DNA of 62,370 bases from Ciborinia camelliae (Eukaryota > Ascomycota > Leotiomycetes > Helotiales > Sclerotiniaceae): assembly GCA_025890175.1 (NCBI GenBank), contig JANPYM010000001.1, positions 4,777,948-4,840,317 on the forward strand, written 5' to 3'. Positions 23,023 through 35,145 of the stretch are shown here, one piece after another. The stretch's first letter is position 1. Every line of letters begins with the position of its first letter. Under the pieces are notes generated by a model. The model searched no databases. It was not told the origin of the DNA and worked only from the letters and a program-made list of their open reading frames with translations. The position numbers and the translations under genes are program-made.

Positions 23023-24320
23023 ATGTCCGGCTACGGAGAAGACGATCAATCTGGCAGCTATGGAGATGATCAGCAAAGCGGTATTATCCGTTTATTATTC
23101 TTAGCAACCCCGTTTTTTCCGACTAACTCTTTACAGGTTATGGAAGCCGCAACACTGGTACTCAATCTGGTGGTATGTTTCTTTTCTTCACTTTCTATCT
23201 CAGGGTGAATCTTGTCATGATGTATTGCTGTCTTGATAAAGTCAAATGACTAATTGGATCATGCAGGATTCGGCAGCACGGGAACAGATAATACGAGCAG
23301 CGGCTTCGGTGATGATAATACCTCTTCGGGTGGATATGGTGGAGTGAAGAGTGGTTCTCAGGGCTCGGGCGGCTATGGTGGTGATGATACTACATCTGGT
23401 GGTTATGGAGGCAGCAAGTCTGGTTTCGGAGGAACAGATGATGATGATACTTCTGGTGGTTATGGACAGAAGTCGAGCTCAGGTGGCTATGGCGATGATG
23501 ATACTACATCTAGTGGATATGGACAGAAGTCGAGCTCAGGTGGCTTTGGTGATGACAATATTACATCTGGTGGATATGGACAGAAGTCGAGCTCAGGTGG
23601 CTACGGCGATGACAATACTACATCTGGTGGATATGGACAGAAGAAGTCGAGCTCAGGTGGCTACGGCGATGACGACACTACATCGGGTGGTTATGGAGGC
23701 AGCAAGTCTGGTTTCGGAGGAACTGGTGACGATGATACATCTGGCGGATATGGCAAGAAGAATTCGGGCTCGGGTGGTTATGGTGATGATACTACTACGT
23801 CTGGAGACTATGGTGCTACCAAGACTAGTACATCAGGCTATGGTGATGACAATACTGTGTCTGGAGGATATGGAAAGAATGATTCGAGCTCGGGTGGTTA
23901 TGGTGGCAATACATCCAGCTCCAACACATTTGGAGATGATAACCAAACCTCCAGCGGTCACGGAACAACCAAGCCTAGCTATGGAGGTTATGACGACAAT
24001 GAGCAGACAACCTCGAGTGGATATAGTGGAGATAAATCTACCTCTGGCTTCGGAGACTCCCAAACTACTAGCGGATATGGTGGAAGCAAGAGTGGCACTG
24101 GCACTTATGATCAGACTTCAGGTGGTAAGTATATTCTCTCGCACTTGCCCAGAATATTTCAGATTCTTACCAATATACAGGATATGGCGGTAGCAATGAT
24201 CAAACCTCAGGCGGTTCGTCAGGTAACTATGAATCAGCTGATACTTATGACCAAGGTGAACATAAGTCTGGTTTGAAGAAGGGTTTGGAAAAGGCTAAGG
24301 ATTTGTTCCACAAGAACTGA
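23023..24320 (+). CDS. Gly/Ser/Tyr-rich repeat protein (FUS-like low complexity)
   Basis: Four exons (23023-23080, 23137-23172, 23267-24124, 24181-24320) give 363 aa; all junctions split a Gly codon in phase 1. After MSGYGEDDQSGSYGDD the protein is almost wholly built of variants of SGGYGDDDTT and SGGYGQKSS. The clearest block is a 19-residue unit (GYGQKSSSGGYGDDDTTSG) repeated about four times at roughly 23,458-23,690. Only the last ~16 residues differ, forming a basic amphipathic segment (GLKKGLEKAKDLFHKN). No signal peptide. The [G/S]Y[G/S] pattern with Asp-rich spacers resembles prion-like, phase-separating domains such as that of FUS. A role in stress or condensates is speculation. The same intron phase in every repeat joint suggests growth by unit duplication. 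Confidence 0.8.
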
Positions 24321-25134
24321 AGTATTGAAAACACTTTGGGAATATGGCGGTCGGTGAAGCGGTGCTAGGAATAGGGGTTCATATTGAATTTGGGTTCCGC
24401 ACTAGCAGTGAATATGCGCCATGATATTTGGGACTCGCTGATATTTGGGACGCGATGATATTTAGGATGCGATGATATTTAGGATGCGATGATATTTGGG
24501 ATACGATGTGTTTCAGGAAACCATATTTTCTAACGGACAATTATATCATTCTTCAATGACAATGCCGATACCGATAAATCAATATCATATGAATTGATAA
24601 GGAGGATAACAGTATATAATATCGCGTTTAAATGTGATTAGTTGGATGGTATACCAGTACTTTAGTTCTGAATATCCGCATGTGGTAAAGATCTGTTGAT
24701 AAGTGTTAACAACAGACTCACAGACTCTACTCGTATTCGCAATGCTGTTATGACATGTACTTGAGTACTAGCTGGTAGATAGATAGAATAAAGTTTCTAC
24801 TCAAGTATCGTTGTCCTGTCGTATCTAGTCTCATCTCGCCAGTCTGTAATCGGTTATGCCATAATGTTAGGGGTGACGCTAATCATACTGTACCTACTTA
24901 CACCGCTTTTGATTAAATTGGCAGAATCCATTTGATAAACATGTTGAAGAACCTCCACCACTTTCTCCCCTCGACATCAAACAATTCTTGAAGCTTCGTA
25001 CAACATAACGCGTCAATTGCCTTTGCTGGTTAACTTCAGTTCAAAACTCATTAGATTAAAGCTTCACTCACGAATGCGCAATTTCTCTCTGGCAGACTTT
25101 CAAAGAACTTATCGACGCGACGCGCATTGTGAAA
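24321..25134. other. Intergenic region with 17-bp tandem array
   Basis: 3' UTR of the repeat protein and promoter of bir1. Apart from the array at 24,422-24,506, no coding features are seen. Confidence 0.5.
24422..24506. repeat. 17-bp tandem repeat, five copies
   Basis: The unit tgatatttgggacgcga occurs five times head to tail with 0-4 changes per copy. It lies about 100 bp after the stop codon of the low-complexity protein gene, so it is probably in its 3' UTR. Confidence 0.95.
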
Positions 25135-26903
25135 ATGGCTGTTCATGATGTTGCCCCGGGCTACATAACTTTGGAAAGTAGAGTGGCATCTTACCGCTAT
25201 GCACAACCTATTACTGGTCGTAGAACATCGACCGCTGGATCAAGAGCTCCAAAAAGTATCAAATGGCCACACAAATTCTTGTTGCCAGAACAGGTATGGG
25301 ATGCTCTAATGTTTGTTGACTGATTGCCCGCTGACATTGTGAAAAGCTTGCAAAAGCAGGCTTTTTTTATTACCCTTCGCAAGTCAATCCCGACAATTGC
25401 GCTTGCTTTCTTTGCCATAGATCCATTGACGCCTGGGAGGAGGGTGATGATCCATTGGTAGAACATTTAAAACATTCTCCGAATTGTGGATGGGCAACTG
25501 TTGCCGCCATCGAGGCACAAGATAGAAGCTTGAGCACAGAATATCCTGCGAGTATGAGGATGGTCGAAGCCAGAACTGCAACATTTGCAGGAAGATGGCC
25601 TCACGAATCGAAGAGGGGTTGGAAATGTAAGACTAAACAGGTATGGACTCTCCTTCGTCTATGAGACATTTACACTGACGCAATCATAGTTGGTTAACGC
25701 TGGATGGAAATATACCCCAACTTCAGATTCGAATGATATGGCTACCTGCACTTATTGTTCACTGGCATTAGATGGATGGGAGCCATCCGATAAGCCACTG
25801 TATGATCAGGCAATTTCCCAGTGTCTACAGAAGCTAACTGTTCTCATAGGGAAGAACATTATAATCGATCGCCTGACTGTCCTTTCTTCATACTTATCGA
25901 CGAACATAACTCGGAACTTGCATTGAAGAAATCAACTGCCAAAAAGGGCAGACCATCGAAAGCATCCCGATTATCTACACAATCCGCTATTACTACTGCT
26001 GCTAGCGATGCAACTGCTGAAGAAGGAGACAGCATTATATCTACAGCCACCACAAAAGGCAAGGCATCTGTACTTAAGGGTCGCAAGACTCAAGCCAAGA
26101 AGGTCGAGCCATCCCGATTATCTACACAATCCGCTATTACTGCTGCCAGCGATACAGTTGCTGAAGGAGACAGCATTATCTCTACAGCCACAACAAAAGC
26201 AAAAACATCTGGACTTAAGGGCCGCAAGACGAAGACCAAGAAGATCGAGCCAATTGAGGTTCCTGAGGTTCCTGAGTCCCCAGCAGCATCTACCTCCCGT
26301 GGTAGAAAGAGAAAGAGCGATGACGAGTCCTCTCAGCCTGACCTTCCGAATCCAGAGCCTAAAAGGCGAACGACAAGAGGCAGCACCGCAAGAGTTATTC
26401 CTCAAGCATCTGCCGCACCACTACGAGCACCAACCTTTACAGACTTGCAGAACCAGGCAACAGGTTCAGATTTGCTTTGGATGGAAGGATCACCTCCTCG
26501 GTCTACTCCTCCCTTATCACCACCTCAATCTCCAGTCGCAGATAACCAAATTTCCGATACAGAACATCAGTCTTCTGATGCCGAAAACCATCTCCCTGAG
26601 AAACCTAATACCCCTACAAACCAACATTTTATGGCGCCTAAGAGTACCAAGCAATGGGAAGCTGTAGATGCTGAGATGTTCTTCGGTGATGAACAACACG
26701 AGCATTTTGTGACTGCAATGTCAAAACTTAAAACTGGAATTCTAAGCAAAGCTGAAAGTCAAATGTCAGTGGAACAATGGATTTATCACACGGCGGAGGT
26801 TGCTCAAGAAAAGCTTCGTGAAGAGTGTGAGAGAATGGTGGCCGCGTTTGAGGCCGAAGGCCTAAAGGCTTTGGCTTGCTTGGAAGCGATTGAGATTGTA
26901 TGA
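25135..26903 (+). CDS. bir1: Survivin/Bir1-type double BIR-domain protein
   Basis: Four exons (25135-25293, 25347-25640, 25690-25799, 25850-26903) give 538 aa. Start is the ATG at 25135; the GTG just upstream is ignored. Two BIR domains are seen, each with the zinc ligand pattern C-x2-C-x16-H-x6-C: CFLC...EHLKHSPNC in exon 2, and CTYC...EHYNRSPDC, which spans the third intron and only forms after splicing. BIR1 is preceded by a conserved ARLASY-like segment (SRVASYRY). The basic Ser/Thr-rich tail contains a ~50-residue tandem duplication (SRLSTQSAIT...GDSIISTATTK, two copies) and ends in a helical acidic region. Bir1 links Aurora kinase to INCENP/Borealin in the chromosomal passenger complex at centromeres. 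At 538 aa it is short for a fungal Bir1. Confidence 0.93.
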
Positions 26904-27390
26904 ATGAATGTATGAGCTTGTTTTCGACATTTGGTGGTCGACAGTTGTCTGGGTTTGATTGATACAATGAAGGGTGTCAAAAAGGTATACCCTCGGAAGG
27001 CGAATGATTATTGGCGTTGGATTCTTTTTTCTGTCTCTCTATACACTACTATAAAAACATATTACCCATCATCACTATTTAACCTTCGCTCTAAGATTGT
27101 GAATCAACAAAGTAAAGACGCTTCCCACGCTATATTTTCCAAGTACTTCATAACACTCTTCAATATTCTAATTCGGACTTCATAAATCGAATGGCCTCCT
27201 GGGCTTACATGTCTCGTAACCCATTAATCCGTTTCTCGCGGAATTTTGAAAGTTCGTTCTGACATTATACTTCAAAATTTGATATCTGGCGACCTAACGT
27301 GTCGACTTCGGTAAAGTAGATCCTCCCCCCTTAACTCCAATGCCCCTTAGATGCTCCAGCCATATATTTTACACTACACAGCAAATACAA
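26904..27390. other. Convergent 3' region between bir1 and mad1
   Basis: About 490 bp separate the two stop codons. I see only AT-rich 3' UTR-like sequence and no gene. Confidence 0.6.
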
Positions 27391-29766
27391 TCAACCGACC
27401 ATGACGGTCGCATCCCCCTTCTTCTCATCATAAAACTCCAACGTCAACGCCGCCAAGAAACACGGGATGCTGCCCCTTTCATTGACCCAGAACTTGATAT
27501 TCTCCATGATCCTCCCGGCAAATTTACTCTCCGGGCCGCCGCTGACCTTCATCGTTCCTCGTTCGCCATCAAACACGATGCTGTTTTCCTCTTCTCCGAC
27601 GGAAGGATAGTAAAACGACGTTACGCGCATCTTCCCGTTGGGCATGAAGACGGCGTCCCAGCCCAAGAGAGAAGACACCCCGTCGCGAAATTCTTGAGAT
27701 TTCAGCCCCCAAACTTTTTTGAGACGGTCATTCCTGGTTCGTTCGGCTTTGAGCGCGGCTTGGGATTCGGCGACGAGATCCTGTTGGGTTTGGAGGGTGG
27801 AGAGGGGCACTGAGGCCTTAGGGGGAAGCCTGCTGGTGAGTTGGGAGAGGAGATCTGCATTTTCGGCACGGAGGGCGGTGATGGTGGAGAGCTTTATGGC
27901 CTCGAAATCGGAGGTGGGATTGGATCGAAGGGAAAGAATGCGGGTTTGGGAGTGGGTGGTTGCGGCTATGAGGCGTTCTTTTGTGACGGAAAGTTCTTTC
28001 TGGAGGAGCTTTTGTGAAGTTTGAAGGCTTGCGATAGTATCCTGGAATTTACGGTTTTTGCGAGTCAGGACTCCTATGCGTTCATTTTCTTCACTTTCGT
28101 CTCGCGGGTGTTTTGTGCCAGCGAGACTTGTGGTGGTAGGTTGTACTGATTCGGCGGTCGTTAGATCAGCTTGTAGGGATTGTACTTCTTGACGATATTG
28201 ATCTACGATACTTTCGAGCTCTTCGATACGTTTGATTTTCGCGTCATCGGCGTTTTCACCAGCTCCAAAGGCTTCGTCTTCGGCATCGAAAGTCTTGAGC
28301 TGCGCACGCAAATATTCAACTTCCTTGATGGCCAGAGCCCGCTGCCTCTCAAGTCGTAGGCGAGCCTTAGAATCTCCACCACTAGCGCTGCCTCCAGCCG
28401 CCTTGATTTTCTCCATCTCCTCGCTTATAGACTTCTTATCATTTTGCAGGCCAGATATGATAATGTCTTTGTCAAGGATTTCAGATTCCATAGCGCCAAG
28501 TCGTTCCACTAAAGTGGCAGTTTGCATCCTCTCTTCAACTAGAGCTCTCGCCAAATCTTCCGGAGAATCAAACTCGAATTGACCCTCGACACCATTCTGA
28601 TTTTGGAGGTATGCAGTCCATGCTAAACGTTCATCTTCGAGTCTTTGTCTTTGAAGTCTTGCTTCTCCAAGCTCGTTCCGTAGATCATCCATGGCCTCAA
28701 CTTTTCTCTGCAAGCTTCGTTTCTCTTCTTCGACGACCTCTACACTCTTATGTAGTCTCTTGTAATGCTTCAACTCAGCCGATTGTTCTCGATTAGTTGC
28801 TTCCAAATTTCTAATGTGTGTGACCTGCTCGCTCAATTCTCTCTTAATCACCTCTAATGTGTCAGTATCCCCAGTCTGTGCTTTGAGTCGCAAGACTTCG
28901 GCTTCAAGAGCTCCATATGCCGTATCTTTATCGGCCAATTGTTGCTGAACATCCTGTAATAAGGCCTCTCTTCGGTCAGAGTCTTCCTGTAAATCTTGGA
29001 CGCTACGTTGTAAAGTCTGATTCCTTGTTTCGAACTCCGAGACCCTCCTTTCCAGTATACGATTACTCTCTTCACTTTCTGTCTTAATATCCTCAACTTC
29101 CTCTTGCAAGAGACGTTTGCCTTCTTCCACTTCACGAACTCTTTTCTCCAATACCGTCTTCTCGGTACTTGAAGTGTCACGAATCTCATTTATCTCCTTC
29201 AGTAGAGCTTCGTATTGTCGCACGGCCTTGTTTCTCTCTCCTTCTGCGATCTGTTTGTGCTTAAAATCTTCCTCGGCTTTGCGGGTTGCTTCTCGAAGTT
29301 CATTTTCATGCCTTAGTTTCGCAAGCTCTTCCTCCTGTCTGTGATTGTCGATCGTATATTTCAATGTCTTCACCTCGGCCTTCAATTCATCCAATTCTTT
29401 CCTTCTTTTATCGGCCCCATGATCCGCCTCAGTATAGACTGGCTCATTTCTAGATTCGTCGATAGCTGTCCTGGTTGATTGGCGGAATCGGTCTGTTCGA
29501 GATGGCGGCCTATGAGTAGACTCTGCACCTGTCAAAAAGTCGAAACTGGGCTGAGTATTCGACGGACGCGCCATAGAAATCTAACAAGTAGCATAGCCGT
29601 CAGACGATTCAATTGCATATAAGTAGGGTTGTAAGGCAGAAGATAAAATTCTTACCCTTGATTGGGCACGAGGGATAGTACTACCCATACTCATTCTGTG
29701 ACCACCACTGGTTGAGGATCTTCTTCTTTGAGAGTCTCCCAAGCCTTGAGGAGTATGCGCCCTCAT
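27391..29766 (-). CDS. mad1: Spindle assembly checkpoint protein Mad1
   Basis: Two exons (29656-29766, 27391-29580; 75-nt intron with gtaaga donor) give 766 aa starting MRAHTPQGLG. A downstream Met (MARPSNTQPSFDFLTG) at 29574 would give 727 aa without the leader exon. The protein is a nearly continuous coiled coil from about residue 80 to 640. The C-terminal domain is diagnostic of Mad1: RLKKVWGLKSQEFRDGV, LLGWDAVFMPNGKMRVTSFY and the ending with FLAALTLEFYDEK. Mad1 anchors Mad2 at unattached kinetochores and nuclear pores; its C-terminal RWD-like domain contacts Bub1. It is transcribed towards bir1 and divergent from tam41. Intact. Confidence 0.95.
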
Positions 29767-30087
29767 TTTTTTGAATTTACCGCTACTTGCGGATTTGTTG
29801 TGGAGTCGCGTCGATAGTTGTCGCAAACGTGAGCCTTTGTGATGCAAGGCTGAGGATGGAAGGTATTCATGTTACATAATCATGTAGGTACGAAAGAAAA
29901 CAGAAAATGTGGGGAAATCGTTGGCGGGGGGAACATTGGTTGAAGAGTCCTGGGAGTGAAGTTTCAAGACTTGACTACTAGGTTGTAGCTACAGTATGAG
30001 TATACGAGTACTGTTACTACTGTACTAGCCATAGAGCATCATCAAATTTTGAGCATTAAAGTATTATTAGCCCAGATATTGAATTGA

Positions 30088-30139
<52 letters not shown>

Positions 30140-30837
30140 ACTATATAGGTATATTATATATTCGAAAAGTAACTCACATCCGCAGACAATTGAATTCCTC
30201 CAACGTTCTCTCGCAAAACCAGAAACCATTAATTGTGTAGTACAGGTACAGCTACATACTACCTACTACCTATCTACCTCCTCTAGAAAGAATGAGAGGG
30301 GAATATATCCTCCAACTACCGAGACTAATCCATATACAGCTTCCCACTACTTCCAATCCCTCTTACAACCAACCCCCGTTTATCAACTCTCTTGAGGAAT
30401 CCAAATTCTAGATAATAATAGGGGTTTCGAAGGTTTTATGATAACTCCATCTCAAGTCCTGCCCTGCCCTGCCCTAACAAAACCTGGAACTAACTACCTA
30501 GTCCAGTCCAGTCCGGCCCAGTCCAGCATCTATCAATAATGGTGCCTGGCTAGACCTGGCTGGCCCCTAGCCCCTGGCCCCTCCCGTCACTAAGGTAATG
30601 AAAGAAAAACCCAAAAAATACCACGGGGTCCGGTTCATGCTGACTAAGATAAGCTTTGAGAAAGAAAAGGTGGGTTTCCCTTTACAGCTCCATTCTTTCC
30701 CATGGAGACTCAACAACGTATTCATATGGCGAGATACAGCCGGTGACAAGTTCGCAGCATTTCGCTGCTTCAAAATAAAAGAATTCAATACACACAACCA
30801 CTTCATATGGGATAATATCCCTGTAATATCCGTTACA
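29767..30837. other. Divergent intergenic region mad1/tam41
   Basis: About 1.07 kb with a long (TA)n tract and CCTGC/CCAGT-type short repeats near 30,455-30,525. No gene; both promoters lie here. Confidence 0.6.
30089..30136. repeat. (TA)24 microsatellite
   Basis: An uninterrupted TA run of 48 bp in the divergent mad1/tam41 promoter region. The IYIYIY peptide it could encode is an artefact. Confidence 0.97.
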
Positions 30838-32462
30838 ATGGCGACTCGGAGGCTTCCTGTATGAGCACATGTCTCTTCCTATTCTTATATGCTATTTAGC
30901 TAACAGCTAATTGACAGGCTTTGAAAACAGCTCTCGGGTCAAGCAGAGTAGGGTCCTCAATTACATATACGCATGCAAGATGGTCATATCAATCGATTCA
31001 TCGTACTTTCTCTACGACGCATAATCCTGCCTTTGCTTCTAAGGGAACTACAAGCTCACAGGCAGAACCTGTGGATGGGAACTCCTCTGCCAAATCCTCG
31101 CCAACCGCTTCTCCCGACCTATCTACCTCCTCACCCTCCACTTCATCATCGAGCTCGGTCAGTGACATTCCAGCCCCGGCAGATTGGGAAGAGAATCCAA
31201 ATTACAACATCGAAAAGTTCTCGGAATTACCTCATTCTAATTTCGGAGTCAACCAACATATGGTCATCAACGACGAATTTAAGGAAGCCTTGAGGCAGAT
31301 TTTATGGCAGTTCAGAGCTCCCATCAGGTATGCATTTGCGTATGGATCTGGTGTCTTCCCTCAGTCAAAGCATACAAAAGCGAAACCTTCGAGCATCACA
31401 TCAATCCATTCGAAACCACCCCCTGCGATCGTTGACCAACAAGGGGGTGCTCCTAAAATGATTGACTTTATATTTGGCGTGTCATATAGCCAACATTGGC
31501 ATTCCCTGAATTTAAATCAACATCGAGATCATTATTCGGCACTCGGCTCCCTCGGATCTGGGGCTGTCACGGCTGTGCAAGAGAAATGGGGCGCTGGTGT
31601 CTACTTTAATCCGTACGTCACAATCAATGGGACTCTTATCAAATATGGAGTCGTTAATCTGGACACATTATGCACCGATCTTTCCGAGTGGACGACCCTT
31701 TATCTTGCGGGACGGTTACAAAAGCCTGTCAAAATTCTCCGGGATGACGCTAGAGTTCGTCTCGCTAATCAGGTCAATTTAATATCTGCTTTGCGAACTG
31801 CACTCTTACTTCTACCTCCTGAATTTACCGAACAGGAATTATATGGAACCATCGCGAACATCAGTTATTTGGGCGACCCAAGAATGGTTTTACCAACGGA
31901 GGACCCTTCAAAAGTGGCCAATATTGTTGGGAATAACCTACCCCACTTCCGTCGTCTATATGCGCCTCTCATTGATAATCTCCCTAATGTCGACTTCAAT
32001 GATTCCAAGTGCTCCGATCCAGAATGGGCATCTGATCCATCAACGAACATACGGTTGACGCAAGATATGGACCCGATTCGAAGGGGCAATATGGTGAGAC
32101 GACTGCCAAAATCGTTCCGATCAAAGCTCTATTTTCAGTATCAGAAGAAATACCAAATACCTGGACTTGAATTCGATCAAATGCTTGAGGCTTCACGTGA
32201 TGAAGATGGGACAAGGATTAAAAGGAGAGAAGGAGGTGGATTCGAAAGAAGGATTGCCCGCGAACCTCCAGAAGATTTAAGATCCGAAGTAAGGAGTGTA
32301 ATTAAGAATACAATCGGATGGCCTAGTACGAGCCAGAGCTTAAAAGGACCTTTTACAGCTGGGTTCAGTCGAACATGGCGGTACATGAGTGAGAAGATGG
32401 CGAAGCATTCGGAAGGGAAAAGGAAAGCCGAAGCAGAGGCAAAGGGAAAGAAACAAGATTGA
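30838..32462 (+). CDS. tam41: Mitochondrial CDP-diacylglycerol synthase Tam41
   Basis: Exon 1 (30838-30858, MATRRLP) joins exon 2 (30918-32462) across a 59-nt intron, giving 521 aa. The N-terminus is basic, Ser/Thr-rich and without acidic residues for about 30 positions, as expected of a matrix-targeting presequence, followed by a Ser-rich linker. The family core is clear: FRAPIRYAFAYGSGVFPQ, MIDFIFGVSYSQHWHSLN with the nucleotidyltransferase-like acidic residue, WGAGVYFNPYV, IKYGVVNL, and TLYLAGRLQKPVKIL. Tam41 makes CDP-DAG from phosphatidic acid and CTP at the matrix face of the inner membrane, the first committed step to cardiolipin. The C-terminus is a basic extension. Intact. Confidence 0.95.
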
Positions 32463-33683
32463 GCATTATGCCAAGCTCTTGTTATGATGACGACACGACT
32501 AAACGGTGAGCTGTATTTTGCGATGTGTTCTATAAATAGACGGAGTCAACTTTAGACTCACTACACGGCTCCTGATAAAAGGTTTATCGGAGACCTGGAC
32601 TATTAAACATTTCTTATGTTGGCGGGCGGCTATAAATGCACACCAAGCATTTGGGTACTAGTAGAAAGGAATTGGATGGTTAAAGGTTGGTGGTATTACT
32701 TGAGCGCTTTGCATGAAAAGCCGAAATTTCAAGAAATGGATATTACCACATTAACACAAGTTAACGTACAACTTCCTATCTGTGTCCCATGCTTCTTAAT
32801 CCGTCTCTTTTCCTTTGTGCCATGATATAGTCTCTGTTGTTGCATTTTGATATTTGAGCTCTTGGTCTTCTCAGCCTCGGAATTCACGTCCAGCAAGACC
32901 TGATCAGTAGGTAGGTAGGTTTTCTCTCCTCATACATATCTTGCAGCAATTTATTGTCAATCTGTATCCATTATACATAAATCTTAAGTCTACCTACTTA
33001 GTCTCGAAACCGGTAGGTTCGACTATCAAAAACTTATCACCAGCTGGGCGTACTATTACTACCTAGGTATGTAGGTATGTAAAAGATTTAGTGCATCATA
33101 CCTACGGGTAGATAGATAGAATGCCAGCCACAGTCAAAGCAGAAACCAAAAAACCAAAAACATACACACGTACATTTCATGGGGCTTTCCGTGCGCGCTT
33201 CTCCCCTTTTTACGGTACGGTACACGATACCGTGGATGTACGTCCTCGGCTCGTGCTGAGTATGTTTTCTTTTGTTTTGTTCTGTTTTGGTTTGGTTTGG
33301 TTTGGTTTGTCTTGGTTTCTTCCCCTCGATTCGCCAACTCGGCTATGTGACCAGTCGGCGTTGTCTTTTTTGAGGGGGGGGAGGAGGAGTTTTGGGGTGT
33401 TTAGTGTTGATTGAGATTGATGGATGGATGACTTCTTGGTAGGTACTTGGGGGGTTAGGGTAGGGTAGGTGTGGGATGAGGTGTCTACGGGTACTATTTA
33501 TTGTATGATGGTATGATGATGATGTATTTTTTGCTGATTGGAAATTGGGAGGGGAGGGGTATCTAGGTATCCATTTCGGGAAGTGATAAACTCACGCCCG
33601 CGTGAGTTTATCTCTTACCATCGATCCATTTCAAACCCTCCTTCAAACTTTACGTGACTAATACTTATATTTGGATGTCAGAA
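32463..33683. other. Intergenic region
   Basis: No gene is supported. It contains (GGTA)n near 32,911-32,920, a GGTTT run near 33,287-33,308, G-rich tracts near 33,374-33,384 and a perfect inverted repeat at 33,585-33,612. Confidence 0.5.
33585..33612. repeat. Perfect 13-bp inverted repeat with 2-bp spacer
   Basis: gataaactcacgc (33585-33597), cc, gcgtgagtttatc (33600-33612). It lies about 70 bp upstream of where monooxygenase homology begins, so it could be an operator-like palindrome or a cruciform. It is not followed by a T-run. Confidence 0.9.
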
Positions 33684-35094
33684 GAATGGAGGAATAGCCA
33701 TTGCACTTGCGAAAAGCGGCCATAAAGTACAAATACTAGAGAGAGCCGCGAAAAACTTATACGTTGGAGCTGGTAAAGGATCCATTTATTGCAATCCCGA
33801 TACTGCAACTACATAGACATCTGCTCACAATTTACAGGTATTCAGGTTACACCAAACTCCTCCAAAGTCCTTCAAAGCTTGGGGGTTGATAAGTACATTG
33901 AAAAATACTGTAACTATTCTGAGGATTTGACGATGATGCGCTGGGAAAATGGTCAAATACTCGTCCAATGCCCGTTGAAAAAAGCTGCGGAGGATGAGTA
34001 CAAGTCTCCCTATTAGCCAGTGATTCTCTCACATTGACGCACAGTCGTATACATGGACTTAAGAGAAAGTAGGCATATCCACCGTGCTGATCTACAGCGT
34101 GGATTACTTGAGGCCGCAACGGCCGAAGGATGCGAAATTCATATGAACAGTCATGTGGTTCATATTGATCCTTCTTTGCCGGAGGTTTTTACAGAGCGTG
34201 GGGAGACCTATACGGCAGACTTGATTATCGCATCAGATGGTGAATATTTCCAACAATTGCACCATCCAATGTTTATCAAAAGCTGACATTGAAACTATGG
34301 GTCTAAAGTCAATGGCTCGTGAAGTCGTGACGGGCAGACCTAGCAAACCTATTCCAACAGGCCAGATGGCATATCGCGTAACACTCTCGACCAACAAGCT
34401 AGAGGGTATCCCTGAGTTGAAGGATATCATCAGCACTCCTCGAAACAATCATTGGCTCGGCCCCAATGGAACTATCTTGTCATACTTATTAAAAGGAAAG
34501 GGGGAAAACCTCTTGAATCTTGTCTTCACGTTCGTATCCCTCATGTTGATATTCGCCTCGACAACGATAAACACATGACCAGGTGTGATGCAAATATGCC
34601 CGATGGAATCGATGATAGGATGCAAGACAGCACCGAGCTTCGCGCCAGATTCCAAGATTGGAATCCAAGGTATTTGCAATCTTAAGGGGTGTCACAGTCA
34701 CAACAATGGCTAATAACGAGTTCTCTAGGATTGGTATGATTCTTGAACATGTAGACAAGGTATTGGAATGGAGGGTAGTAAAACCTCTCCTCGTTTCGAG
34801 GAAAGCTTGCTAATGTACATACGCACTTTGATAGTTGTTTACCCATGAAACACTCTAGAGCTGGGTTCACGAATCGGGAAAGCTTTGTCTCATCGGTGAT
34901 GCAGCACATGCTATGACACCTTATCTCTCAAAGTTCGTAATTGATTCATTATTTGCCAATTTCATAAGACTTTCATACCCCATTGCAATCCCAATCCCAA
35001 TCCCAGCCCCAATCACTACGGTTTCCCCTTCCCCATATAAATAAATATCATTGCTCACCTCCCCATTTCCCATTTCCCATTTCCCATTTCCCAT

Positions 35095-35110
35095 CCCCCC
35101 CCCCCCCCCC
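35095..35110. repeat. 16-base C homopolymer next to assembly gap
   Basis: Preceded by a (CATTTCC)n heptamer run from about 35,064 and followed within 26 bp by the unknown bases. It is the probable cause of the gap. Confidence 0.9.
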
Positions 35111-35135
35111 TCAAATCTCCCCTCCCCTCCCCCAC

Positions 35136-35145
35136 NNNNNNNNNN
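35136..35145. other. Assembly gap (10 N)
   Basis: Ten unknown bases inside the monooxygenase remnant. The nominal size may be arbitrary, since expected coding sequence is missing here. Confidence 1.

Noticed and set aside
30084..30395. ORF starting MSIYIYIYIYIY
   Set aside because: Produced by the (TA)24 microsatellite; the remainder has no protein-like features.
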